A DNA stretch of 64,000 nt, from assembly GCA_016705575.1 (NCBI GenBank), contig JADIXX010000006.1, forward strand, positions 419,711 through 483,710, written 5' to 3'. The notes under the pieces were generated by a model that was not told the origin of the DNA, searched no databases, and worked only from the letters and a program-made list of their open reading frames with translations. Within the stretch, counting starts at the first letter, position 1, and every line of letters begins with the position of its first letter. The DNA comes from Candidatus Aalborgicola defluviihabitans. GTDB taxonomy: Bacteria; Pseudomonadota; Gammaproteobacteria; Burkholderiales; Burkholderiaceae_C. A program made the position numbers and the translations under genes. Positions 1 through 7,842 of this stretch are shown here, piece after piece.

Positions 1-604
1 CACCCCGCTCGGCCACCGTTTGTGTGTCTGCCGTCCACACGTGCAGGTTGCCGAACACGGCGATATTGCCGACGATGGCCTGGATCGACGGAATCCACGC
101 ATAAGGACGGTGGGCCAGCACACCTGTGGTGCCGCGGATCTCGATTTTTTCACCATCTACAGTCAATGTGTTGCTGGTCAGCGCCGTGGGCAACACCGGC
201 GTCTTGGGCGCATTGGCACCCATCTTGGGGCTCCAGAAGGCGACTTTGCCAGCCAATTTCGCACTCAGTTTCTCCAGCACGGCGGGCGTGGTCACTACGT
301 TGGCGTGCGGAAAAATCTCCTTCAGCACTTCGGCGCCAAAGTAGTAGTCAGGGTCGGCCTGGCTGACGTAGATGGTGGTCAGCTGCTTGCCGCTGTCCAG
401 CACATTGGCAGCAATGCGCAGCGCGTCGGCACGGGTGAAGCCGGCGTCGATCACTACGGCCTCTTTCTCTCCGTAGACCAGTGTGGAGTTGACATTGAAG
501 CTATTGCCATCGGCGTTGTAGACCTTCAATTGCAAGGGCTGACCCGCTTGTGCTTGGGTGAAGGCGATAGCCAAGGTTGCGGCGATGACGGTGGTGCGGA
601 ACAT
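1..604 (-). CDS. Metallo-beta-lactamase-fold protein with degenerate metal site (3' end outside window)
   Basis: The reading frame opens at an ATG at 604 and runs off the left edge without a stop, giving about 201 visible residues. It starts with a cleavable-looking signal peptide (about 20 residues, ending AFTQAQA), so the protein is probably exported. The body reads like an MBL-fold hydrolase: 'EKEAVVIDAGFTRADA' matches the strand before the metal motif. Where active members have HxHxDH, this one has SQADPDYYFG, and the later GD metal ligand reads GN. GGAG sits upstream of the ATG. It is divergent from a LysR regulator, which may control it. Family assignment is fairly sure; a hydrolase activity is doubtful because the metal ligands are replaced. 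Confidence 0.72.
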   Translation of the reverse strand, partial: MFRTTVIAATLAIAFTQAQAGQPLQLKVYNADGNSFNVNSTLVYGEKEAVVIDAGFTRADALRIAANVLDSGKQLTTIYVSQADPDYYFGAEVLKEIFPHANVVTTPAVLEKLSAKLAGKVAFWSPKMGANAPKTPVLPTALTSNTLTVDGEKIEIRGTTGVLAHRPYAWIPSIQAIVGNIAVFGNLHVWTADTQTVAERG

Positions 605-734
605 GGTTTGAACTCCAGAAAAAGGCTGTGGTTGGTATGCAAGAGTCTGCAGTTTAGTTTCGAAAAACGTACAAATAAACGGCATAGAATGCGCATAACT
701 GTTTCAATAATCGATCAAATATGGACCCATCTAC
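605..734. promoter_or_regulatory. Divergent promoter region between MBL-fold gene and LysR gene
   Basis: The 130 bases between the two divergent starts are clearly more AT-rich than the flanking genes. LysR-type regulators usually bind such shared regions and control both the neighbour and themselves. I could not pick a convincing single -35/-10 pair, so the assignment rests on position and base composition only. Confidence 0.35.
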
Positions 735-1625
735 ATGGACCGTTTAACCGCCATGCAAGTTTTTGCCGAGGTTGCCACCAGCGGCAGCTTCAGCGCCACG
801 GCCGATAAGCTCGATATGTCGCGTGCCATGGTGACGCGCTACGTGGCCGAGCTGGAGCAGTGGCTGGGCGCACGCCTGCTACAGCGCACCACGCGCAGCG
901 TCACGCTCACCGACGCGGGCGAAACCTGTCTGCGGCGCAGCCAGCAAATGCTGGCGCTGATGGAAAACGTGGAAGAAGAAACCACCACCACGGGCGGCGA
1001 ACTGCGCGGGCAATTGCGGTTGACCTGTGCCATGTCGTTTGGCTATGCGCAACTGGCCGCTGTGCTGGCCGACTTTTTGGCGCTGCACCCGCAGCTCAAG
1101 ATCGACCTGAATGTGAGCGAAGGCGCGCTGAATCTGGTGGACGCCCGCATCGACCTGGCGATCCGCATCAGCGCAGAGCCAGACCCCATGTTGATAGCCC
1201 GACCGCTGGCGCGTTGCGATTCGCTGCTAGTCGCTTCCCCCGCGTATCTGGATAGCCATGGAACGCCACAAGCGCCGCAAGACCTGAAACAACACCGCTG
1301 TCTGAGTCATGCCAATTTTGGCAAAAGCGTATGGCATTTGGGCCGCGGTGCGGAGTCCACGCAGGTCAGCGTAGTCAGCCGCTTCAGTGCAAATGACGCA
1401 ACCGCACTGTTAAAAGCCGCAATGGCTGGCGGCGGCATTGCCATGTTGCCCACTTACTTGGTGAACCCGGTTGTAGCGACCGGCGAACTAAGCGCGGTAT
1501 TGCCCGATTGGCAGGCGCCAGTGGTAACGATTTATGCGCTGTACCCGTCTCGCAGAAACCTGTCGCCGGCAGTGCGTGCGTTGTTGGACTATTTGGTGCA
1601 GCGGTTTGAAACGCTGCCGTGGTGA
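735..1625 (+). CDS. LysR-family transcriptional regulator
   Basis: The 296-residue protein has the family's usual length. Residues 1-60 form the winged helix-turn-helix (MDRLTAMQVFAEVATSGSF, then SRAMVTRYVAELEQWLG), followed by RTTRSVTLTDAGE at the start of the linker helix. The remainder is a periplasmic-binding-like effector domain. The start ATG at 735 is the Met of the canonical MDRL opening; an upstream ATG at 721 is in the same region but adds nothing family-like. It is divergent from the MBL-fold gene and is likely to regulate it. The effector is unknown. Confidence 0.9.
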   Translation: MDRLTAMQVFAEVATSGSFSATADKLDMSRAMVTRYVAELEQWLGARLLQRTTRSVTLTDAGETCLRRSQQMLALMENVEEETTTTGGELRGQLRLTCAMSFGYAQLAAVLADFLALHPQLKIDLNVSEGALNLVDARIDLAIRISAEPDPMLIARPLARCDSLLVASPAYLDSHGTPQAPQDLKQHRCLSHANFGKSVWHLGRGAESTQVSVVSRFSANDATALLKAAMAGGGIAMLPTYLVNPVVATGELSAVLPDWQAPVVTIYALYPSRRNLSPAVRALLDYLVQRFETLPW

Positions 1626-1648
1626 ATCGCAATTGGTGCCTGTTTAGG

Positions 1649-1861
1649 CTAACCACCGCGCAATGGCTTCAGCAGTTCCGACAAACCGTTGTGGTCAATT
1701 TCATGCATCAAGGCCAGCAACCGCCCAATCTCGCCCTTGGGAAAGCCCGTGCGGGAAAACCAGTTGAGGTAATCGCCCGGCAGGTCGGCAATCAAACGGC
1801 CCTGGTATTTGCCAAAAGGCATGGCACGGGTCACCAACAGAGAAAGGTCTTCAGCTTGCAT
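1649..1861 (-). CDS. DUF3820 family small protein
   Basis: This 70-residue protein has the DUF3820 signature: MPFGKYQGRLIADLPGDYL near the middle, then WFSRTGFPKGEIGRLLALM and a C-terminal NGLSELLKPL. These cytoplasmic proteins are sometimes annotated as quorum-sensing-regulated factors, but their biochemical role is not established. It lies alone between the LysR gene and a dispersed repeat. The family call is firm from the motif string; the function is unknown. Confidence 0.85.
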   Translation of the reverse strand: MQAEDLSLLVTRAMPFGKYQGRLIADLPGDYLNWFSRTGFPKGEIGRLLALMHEIDHNGLSELLKPLRGG

Positions 1862-1880
1862 GCAGGTAGCATAACGTAAT

Positions 1881-1927
1881 TTTGCTATTATTTTGATAGC
1901 TACTCACGCACATCTTACGAGGGCTAT
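1881..1927 (+). repeat. Dispersed repeat family A, intergenic copy
   Basis: This copy shares the pattern TTTGATAGCTACT-CACGCA-CATCTTACGAGGGCTA with other copies in the window. It lies between the DUF3820 gene and the next small gene. Shared parts are the TGATAGC left part and the ACGAGGGCTA right part. Confidence 0.7.
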
Positions 1928-1971
1928 GTGCCACAATGGCATGCAACAAATGCCCCACCAAAGGATTCCCC

Positions 1972-2199
1972 ATGTCCCGTCCCCATGTTTGGGCCACCAA
2001 GGTTGCCGCGTTGATCCAAGGTGGCAATACGCAGGCCGCTTTGTCACAAATCAAAGTCGCACCTTCCGTCACCGATGTCGAGCAATTGCGCACGCTGCTG
2101 ACACAAGCCAAGCTCTTGGCGCGCAACCCCGTGCTGGACTCCGCCACCCAAGACCAAATTTCTGCGCTCAAGGGCTCACGCCTGCACCGCTCGCCATGA
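1972..2199 (+). CDS. Small hypothetical protein
   Basis: About 75 residues, rich in Ala, Leu and Gln, with no signal peptide or membrane segment. I do not recognise the family. The ATG at 1972 is preferred over one at 1936 because AAGGA lies 7 bases upstream of it. Its TGA overlaps the ATG of the following lipoprotein gene (ATGA), so the two are probably translationally coupled and cotranscribed with the subtilase gene. A role with the protease module is only inferred from this coupling. Confidence 0.55.
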   Translation: MSRPHVWATKVAALIQGGNTQAALSQIKVAPSVTDVEQLRTLLTQAKLLARNPVLDSATQDQISALKGSRLHRSP

Positions 2200-2585
2200 G
2201 CAGCTGCGTACCACGTCTGCTGCTCTGCTGGGCCTGCGCATGGGGCCTGATGGCCTGCGCCCAGACTGTGTACCTACCGCCCCCGGGAGACGCGCTGCCA
2301 CCGCCCAATTTGCTCGCAGACAACACCCCTGCGGGCAAGAGCGCGCCTTTGCGCATCGTCCTGCATTTCAACCGCCCGGTATCTGGCACCGATGCCGCCT
2401 GGCTCAAGGCGCTGCAGACCCAAGCGCAGGTTCCCGTCCAATACATCTCTGCCGTGGCACCAGACACCCATGTCTACGCACTGCTATGGCCAGCCGATCA
2501 GGATACAGTGTCGCTGCTCAAGCGCCTGGCCGAACTGCCTGGCGTGGCCCAAGCCGAACTCGATACCCGCAACACGCGCCACTGA
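2196..2585 (+). CDS. Small lipoprotein resembling a subtilase propeptide
   Basis: 129 residues. The N-terminus has hydrophobic stretches and a lipobox (LMAC, Cys about 21), so an outer-membrane or periplasmic lipoprotein is likely. The mature part (RIVLHFNRPV near residue 50 and LAELPGVAQAELDTR at the end) has the layout of the inhibitor_I9-like prodomain carried by the protease encoded next (RIIIKFRDD, then TDPRVEYAEVDER). It overlaps the upstream gene by 4 bases and ends 19 bases before the protease ATG. I infer a stand-alone inhibitor or folding helper for the protease; this is not demonstrated. Confidence 0.6.
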   Translation: MSSCVPRLLLCWACAWGLMACAQTVYLPPPGDALPPPNLLADNTPAGKSAPLRIVLHFNRPVSGTDAAWLKALQTQAQVPVQYISAVAPDTHVYALLWPADQDTVSLLKRLAELPGVAQAELDTRNTRH

Positions 2586-2604
2586 TGGCAGGGAGCCTTT
2601 GCCC

Positions 2605-4461
2605 ATGACCAAAGTCCGATTCCTGCTCACCCTGGCATGCGCCCTGGCCACCGTCACCGCCCCGTTGACTGTGTTGGCGCAGGATGCGCAGCGCTACAGC
2701 CGCATCATCATCAAGTTTCGCGACGATGGCGCCGGCAAAGGCAGAACCCAAAGCGTTGCCGATGCTGAGTCGCGTGTGCGTGCACTGAACCGCGGCACAC
2801 TGAGTTACCTCAAGTCCGTATCCCCGTTGACGCATGTGGCCAGAACCGCCCAGCCGCTGCGTCATGCGGAATTGCAAGCCCTAGCACAAGCCGTAGCAAC
2901 GGACCCCCGGGTGGAATACGCCGAGGTGGATGAACGGATCTACCCGCACTTCACACCCAATGACCCGCTTTACGCCAGCCAGCAATGGAACCTGAAATCC
3001 CCGGTAACCGACATTGGCGGCATTAACCTGCCCAACGCGTGGGGCCGCTCCGTGGGCGGTGTGCAGGTCAACGGCCGCGGTGTGACCGTAGCGGTGCTGG
3101 ACACCGGCTACCGGCCCCACGCCGATTTGGTGGCCAACATCCTGCCGGGTTATGACTTCATCAGCGCCGACGGTTATAACGACTACACCACGGCCAATGA
3201 CGGTGATGGGCGTGACGCCGATGCGCTGGACCCTGGGGACGGAAACTCACAAGCCAGCCTGTGCGACGTAGGCCCATCCTCCTGGCACGGCCTGCATGTG
3301 GCGGGCATCATTGCTGCCACCGGCAACAACAATGTGGGCATTAGCGGCATTGCATTTGGCGCCAGGATTCTGCCTCTGCGGGTGTTGGGCGTGTGTGGTG
3401 GCTATTCGTCGGATTCGGCAGCCGCCATCCAATGGGCCGTTGGCTTGCCGGTACCCGGCGTGCCAGCCAACCCTTACCCAGCCAAGGTGATCAACATGAG
3501 TTTTGGGCGCGACGGAGCCTGTTCTGCCACGTACCAGAGCGCCATTACCGCTGCCCGTAATACGGGCGCCGTGGTGGTGATTTCCACCGGCAATGATTCC
3601 TCCCGCACCACCATCACGCAGCCAGCCAACTGCGCAGGAGTCATCGCCGTGACAGCCCACACGGCCAGTGGTGCCAATACGGACTACGCTAATGTGGGCC
3701 CGGGTACCACCATCAGCGCACCTGGTAATACCATCATGTCCACCGGCAACACCGGCTCTGCAGCACCGCAAAGCGATAGCTATGACGCCCACTCCGGCAC
3801 CAGTTTTTCTGCACCGCAGGTAGCCGGCGTGGTGGCATTGTTGGCGCAGATCAAGCCCGGTATTTCCCCAGCCGAGGTGCAAACCCATCTGGTCAATTCG
3901 GCACGCCCCCACCCCAGCGGGACCTACTGCGCAGGCCGCACCGACTGCGGTGCCGGCTTGCTGGATGCTTTTCGCGCGGTGACTTCACTGCTGCAGGCCC
4001 AGGGCATTAGCAACGCCGCACCGGTCTTCAACGCCTTGCCAACCCAGTACGTGCTGCCCAATGGCAACCTGCAGTTCACTACCATGGCGATGGATGCCGA
4101 AGGGGATGCCGTCAGCTACAGTGCCAGCGGTCTGCCGACGGGCGCCAGCTTCAACGCCGCGACGGGTGTTTTCACCTGGAACAAAGCACAGCCATTGGGG
4201 GACTACAACGTCGTGATCGAACCGACCGACGGCGCCACAGCCGGTGCCAGCGTCACGGTGAAGATTTCGGTCACCAATACGATCCCGGTGGTAGTGCCTC
4301 CCATCACGCCACCACCGCCACCGCCCGTGGCCACGGGCGGTGGCGGTGGTGGAGCTATGGGTGGGTTGGATGCCGTGGCCGGCCTGCTCCTGCTGCTGGC
4401 TGGCGCCCTAGCGCGCAGGCCGCGGCCTGCGTACCGCGTGCAGGGCCAAGACAGCCAGTAG
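2605..4461 (+). CDS. Secreted S8 (subtilisin-like) serine protease with GlyGly-CTERM tail
   Basis: 618 residues from ATG 2605 (GGGAG 10 bases upstream). Order: signal peptide (1-25), I9-like propeptide (about 30-115), S8 catalytic domain, a He_PIG/Ig-like domain (about 470-560), then a proline and glycine run, a hydrophobic helix and a basic tail. The catalytic triad is visible: Asp166 in VAVLDTGY, His228 in WHGLHVAG, Ser400 in SGTSFSAP. The histidine motif reads HGLHVAG rather than the usual HGTHVAG. The end (GGGGGG, then GLLLLLAGALARR) is a GlyGly-CTERM sorting signal, normally cut by rhombosortase, so surface release or anchoring is expected. The rhombosortase gene is the convergent neighbour and overlaps this 3' end. 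Confidence 0.92.
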   Translation: MTKVRFLLTLACALATVTAPLTVLAQDAQRYSRIIIKFRDDGAGKGRTQSVADAESRVRALNRGTLSYLKSVSPLTHVARTAQPLRHAELQALAQAVATDPRVEYAEVDERIYPHFTPNDPLYASQQWNLKSPVTDIGGINLPNAWGRSVGGVQVNGRGVTVAVLDTGYRPHADLVANILPGYDFISADGYNDYTTANDGDGRDADALDPGDGNSQASLCDVGPSSWHGLHVAGIIAATGNNNVGISGIAFGARILPLRVLGVCGGYSSDSAAAIQWAVGLPVPGVPANPYPAKVINMSFGRDGACSATYQSAITAARNTGAVVVISTGNDSSRTTITQPANCAGVIAVTAHTASGANTDYANVGPGTTISAPGNTIMSTGNTGSAAPQSDSYDAHSGTSFSAPQVAGVVALLAQIKPGISPAEVQTHLVNSARPHPSGTYCAGRTDCGAGLLDAFRAVTSLLQAQGISNAAPVFNALPTQYVLPNGNLQFTTMAMDAEGDAVSYSASGLPTGASFNAATGVFTWNKAQPLGDYNVVIEPTDGATAGASVTVKISVTNTIPVVVPPITPPPPPPVATGGGGGGAMGGLDAVAGLLLLLAGALARRPRPAYRVQGQDSQ

Positions 4462-4909
4462 GCCACCCAGTGCTCCGGCCTCATGGGCGGGGGTATACGT
4501 GGCAAAGCCCAGCCAACCTGGCGCATCACCCAAACCATGCTGCCACAGCAGCTTGAGGGCCAGACCGCCCAACAACGACCAGCCCAGATAGCGCAGGCGC
4601 CCGCCCTTGGCACCGGGGCGCATCCAACACCAGCGCCAAGGCCGCACCAGCCAAGAGTCCATGCAGCGCCCCGGAGGCACCGGCATACCAGGCACAACCT
4701 GCGTCCAAGGCCAGCACCACGGCCACGCCCACATAGCCACCCAACAGGGCCACGGCCAGTACCCGCTTGGCAACCCATCCGTTGAAGGTGATGAGCAGCA
4801 CACCCAGCCCCACCAGGTTGACCGCTGCATGCAGCCAGCTCACATGCACCCACTGCGCCGTCAGCAGTTGCCACCAGGCGCCTGCCAAAAATTCGGCACG
4901 TACGAACAT
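4408..4909 (-). pseudogene. rrtA: Rhombosortase (rhomboid-family GlyGly-CTERM protease), frameshifted as sequenced
   Basis: Two overlapping minus-strand frames together give one rhombosortase. The first (from ATG 4909) has WWQLLTAQWVHVSWLHAAVN and the serine motif YAGASGALHGLL. The second, to the stop at 4408, has LALKLLWQHG and the histidine motif HEAGALGGLL. The frames join at a run of four C on the coding strand (4615-4618); one base fewer restores a continuous protein of about 166 residues. Both catalytic residues survive. The first transmembrane helix of typical rhombosortases is missing because the start lies 1 base after the nagZ stop. The 3' end overlaps the subtilase gene by 54 bases. 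Indel error or real inactivation are both possible. Confidence 0.8.
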
Positions 4910-4910
4910 T

Positions 4911-6014
4911 TCAAGCGATCCAATCCAGTGCCTGCATGTAGGCGCTGTGCACCATCAGCGCATCCCACTCCAGCGCGGGGGTGTTGGGCAGCAGCGCGCG
5001 GCGGCGTACTTCGCTGGCTTCACTGGCCTGCCACTGGCCTTTGAGCTGGGCCTCGGTCAGGCCAGAAATGAGTTCATCAATGGCCCGGCCACCGCCTTCG
5101 CTGCTGGGCAGGGATTGGTTGCACAGCAACACCATGTCGCAGCCTGCCGTCAGTGCGGCCACCGCGGCCTGGGTGTAGCTCACCGCCTGGCCGTCAATCA
5201 GACGGGCACCGGCCATGGAGAGGTCATCGCTGAAGATAGCGCCGCCAAAACCCAGTTGACCGCGCAGGATGTCGTTCAGCCAGGTGTTGGAAAAACCTGC
5301 TGGCCGCGCATCCACCTTGGGGTAGATCACATGGGCCGGCATGACGCTGCTGGTCACGGTGTTGAGCCAACGGTAGGGAGCAGCATCATCGGCCAGGATG
5401 GTCTTGAGGCTGCGCTTGTCCACGGGAATGTCGGTATGCGAGTCGGCCTTGACAAAACCGTGGCCCGGAAAATGCTTGCCACAATTGGACATGCCACTGT
5501 TGAGCAGGCCGTGCATCAGGCTCTTGGCCAGCAAGCTGACCACACGCGGGTCACGGGCAAAAGCGCGGTCACCAATGACGCTGCTTTCGCCATAGTCCAG
5601 GTCCAGCACCGGGGTAAAGCTCAGGTCCACACCGCAGGCCCGCAACTCGGAGCCCAGCACGTAGCCACATGCGGTGGCGGCGTTGGTGGCGTCCAGCGGG
5701 CCGGCTTTCTTGTTGGAGGTGGTGGCACTGGGCGTAGCCAACCACATCTCGCCCAGGACGCGCATGGGCGGCAGGTGGGTAAAACCGTCGGTCTTGAAAC
5801 GCTGCACGCGCCCGCCTTCGTGGTCCACACAAATCAACAGGTCGCTGCGAACCTTTTTGATATCACGGCACAGGGCCGTGAGCTGCACGCGGTCTTGCCA
5901 GTTGCGGGCAAACAGGATCAATCCGCCCACCAGCGGGTGCCTGAGGCGCTTGCGATCCACTTTGCTCAGGGTCAGGCCAGCGATGTCGATGATGAGGGGG
6001 GCGTGAAAAGTCAT
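4911..6014 (-). CDS. nagZ: Beta-N-acetylglucosaminidase of peptidoglycan recycling (GH3)
   Basis: NagZ removes GlcNAc from anhydro-muropeptides in the cytoplasm during cell-wall recycling. The 367-residue protein has the usual family length. Visible signatures are VGGLILFARNW, CVDHEGGRVQRF, the loop KHFPGHGFVKADSHTDIP, and IFSDDLSMAGA containing the nucleophile Asp. There is no signal peptide. The stop is one base from the rhombosortase ATG, so the two may be cotranscribed. In many betaproteobacteria nagZ sits next to acpS; here two other genes intervene. Confidence 0.96.
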   Translation of the reverse strand: MTFHAPLIIDIAGLTLSKVDRKRLRHPLVGGLILFARNWQDRVQLTALCRDIKKVRSDLLICVDHEGGRVQRFKTDGFTHLPPMRVLGEMWLATPSATTSNKKAGPLDATNAATACGYVLGSELRACGVDLSFTPVLDLDYGESSVIGDRAFARDPRVVSLLAKSLMHGLLNSGMSNCGKHFPGHGFVKADSHTDIPVDKRSLKTILADDAAPYRWLNTVTSSVMPAHVIYPKVDARPAGFSNTWLNDILRGQLGFGGAIFSDDLSMAGARLIDGQAVSYTQAAVAALTAGCDMVLLCNQSLPSSEGGGRAIDELISGLTEAQLKGQWQASEASEVRRRALLPNTPALEWDALMVHSAYMQALDWIA

Positions 6015-6040
6015 GGGCGGGTGTCCGGTAGAAACTGGGT

Positions 6041-6091
6041 TTGCTATGCATTCAATAGCTGCTTGTGTATATTGTACGAGGGCTAGAGGTC
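6041..6091 (+). repeat. Dispersed repeat family A, intergenic copy
   Basis: The copy reads TTCAATAGCTGCTTGTG, then TGTACGAGGGCTAGAGG, between the divergent nagZ and GNAT starts. It matches the other family A copies at both ends. Confidence 0.75.
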
Positions 6092-6182
6092 AATATGGCA
6101 TACAGATTTTCCGCGCGACACCACTTGGTGCAAACTACGCAGACCGGCGTAAACGCTATGTCCCACCCTATGCACTGAACCC

Positions 6183-6740
6183 ATGAGCGACTTCCCCACC
6201 CTGCAAACCCAGCGTTTGCAGCTGCGCGAGATCACAGCCGCCGATGCACCCGCTTTGCTGGCCATCCATGGCGATGCGCAGGCCATGCGCTGGTTTGGCA
6301 ACGAGCCCCTTACGGAACTGCAACAAGCCGAAAAACTGGTCGATGTGTTTGCTGCGTGGCGCAAGTTGCCCAACCCTGGCGTGCGCTGGGGTATCGCGTT
6401 GCACGACAGCGATGCACTGATTGGCAGCTGCGGCCTCTTCAAGTGGAACCGGGGCTGGCGCTGCTGCACGCTGGGCTATGAGCTGGCGCAACACGCCTGG
6501 GGGCAGGGCTATATGCATGAAGCGCTGACGGCCGCGCTGGACTGGGGCTTTGAGCACATGGCGCTGAACCGCATCGAAGCCCAGGTGCACCCGGACAACG
6601 CCGCGTCGCTCAAGAGCGTAGAAAAGCTGGGGTTTGTGTTGGAGGGCCGCATACGCCAGGCCGGATTCTGGCTGGGGCAGTACCATGACCTGCTGCAATA
6701 CGGTCTGCTGCGCAGTGACTACCCAAGGCCCACACCATGA
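6183..6740 (+). CDS. GNAT-family N-acetyltransferase (RimJ/RimL-like)
   Basis: 185 residues with the RimJ/RimL layout: TQRLQLREITAADAPAL at the N-terminus, GYELAQHAWGQGYMHEAL as the acetyl-CoA-binding motif A, and HPDNAASLKSVEKLGFVLEG near the C-terminus. Such enzymes acetylate N-termini or small amines; the substrate here cannot be read from sequence. The stop overlaps the ATG of the nitronate monooxygenase gene (ATGA), so both form a two-gene unit. Confidence 0.9.
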   Translation: MSDFPTLQTQRLQLREITAADAPALLAIHGDAQAMRWFGNEPLTELQQAEKLVDVFAAWRKLPNPGVRWGIALHDSDALIGSCGLFKWNRGWRCCTLGYELAQHAWGQGYMHEALTAALDWGFEHMALNRIEAQVHPDNAASLKSVEKLGFVLEGRIRQAGFWLGQYHDLLQYGLLRSDYPRPTP

Positions 6741-7786
6741 TGAACCTGCAAACCCTTCTGGGCACCGAACTGCCCATCATCCAGGCACCCATGGCCGGCG
6801 TGCAGGGCAGCGCACTGGCTGTTGCCGTTTCCAACGCGGGGGGTCTGGGCTCCCTGCCCTGTGCCATGCTGGGGGCTGATGCGATGCGCGAGGAACTGAC
6901 CACCATCCGGGCACAGACCACGCGGCCCTACAACGTCAACTTTTTTTGCCACACACCGCCTGTGCCCGACGATGCACGGGAAGCCGCCTGGCGCGCTGCA
7001 CTCGCGCCCTACTACGCAGAACTGGGCATTGATGCCGCCAGCATCGCCACTGCGCCTGCGCGACAGCCCTTTAGCGCCGAGACGGCCAATCTGCTGACCG
7101 AATTCACGCCGCCGGTGGTGAGCTTCCACTTTGGTTTACCGTCGGCCGACCTGTTGGCCCGGGTGAAAGCCTGGGGCGCCAAGGTGTTGTCGTCTGCCAC
7201 GACGGTCGAGGAAGGCCTGTGGTTGCAGTCTCATGGTGTGGACGCAGTGATTGCCCAGGGCTGTGAGGCAGGTGGACACCGCGCCATGTTCCTGTCCAAC
7301 GACATCACCACCCAAGTGGGCACTCTGTCCTTGGTCGCGCAACTGGTCAAAATGCTGCGGGTCCCGGTGATTGCGGCCGGCGGCATTGCCGATGCCCGGG
7401 GCGTAGCCGCCGCGCTGGCACTGGGCGCAGTCGGCGCACAGGTCGGCACCACTTACCTGCTGTGCCCCGAGGCCAACACCACCCCCTTGCACCGTGCTGC
7501 CCTGCAAAGCGATGGAGCCCGCCACACGGCAATAACCAACCTCTTCACCGGACGACCGGCACGCAGCATCATGAACCGCGTTATGCGCGAGTGCGGGCCC
7601 ATCAGCCCGCTGGCGCCGACCTTTCCGCTGGCCGTCAGCGCCGTGGTGCCCTTGCGTGCCCGCGCCGAGGCGATGGGCAGCACAGATTTTTCGCCCCTAT
7701 GGGCCGGACAGGACACCAGTGGCTGCCGCGCCATGCCAGCGGCCGAGTTGACGCGCATGCTGGCGGGTAGTGGCGCGCACGGATAA
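6737..7786 (+). CDS. Nitronate monooxygenase-family flavoprotein
   Basis: 349 residues with a TIM-barrel 2-nitropropane dioxygenase fold. Diagnostic stretches are IIQAPMAGVQGSALAVAVSN, VVSFHFGLPS, the histidine loop IAQGCEAGGHRA, and the FMN phosphate-binding VIAAGGIADARGVAAAL. Family members oxidise alkyl nitronates with FMN and oxygen, protecting against propionate-3-nitronate. It overlaps the upstream GNAT gene by 4 bases and ends a few bases before a family A repeat. Confidence 0.9.
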   Translation: MMNLQTLLGTELPIIQAPMAGVQGSALAVAVSNAGGLGSLPCAMLGADAMREELTTIRAQTTRPYNVNFFCHTPPVPDDAREAAWRAALAPYYAELGIDAASIATAPARQPFSAETANLLTEFTPPVVSFHFGLPSADLLARVKAWGAKVLSSATTVEEGLWLQSHGVDAVIAQGCEAGGHRAMFLSNDITTQVGTLSLVAQLVKMLRVPVIAAGGIADARGVAAALALGAVGAQVGTTYLLCPEANTTPLHRAALQSDGARHTAITNLFTGRPARSIMNRVMRECGPISPLAPTFPLAVSAVVPLRARAEAMGSTDFSPLWAGQDTSGCRAMPAAELTRMLAGSGAHG

Positions 7787-7790
7787 CAAG

Positions 7791-7842
7791 TTTGCTACGA
7801 CAAACATAGCGTCTTACGTAGAATTGACGAGGGCTAGCGACT
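7791..7842 (+). repeat. Dispersed repeat family A copy overlapping the acpS stop codon
   Basis: The copy reads AACATAGCGTCTTACGTAGA then TTGACGAGGGCTAGCGAC. The TAG stop of acpS (7834-7836, minus strand) is made by the CTA inside GGGCTAGC, so the repeat defines the end of the protein. Confidence 0.75.
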
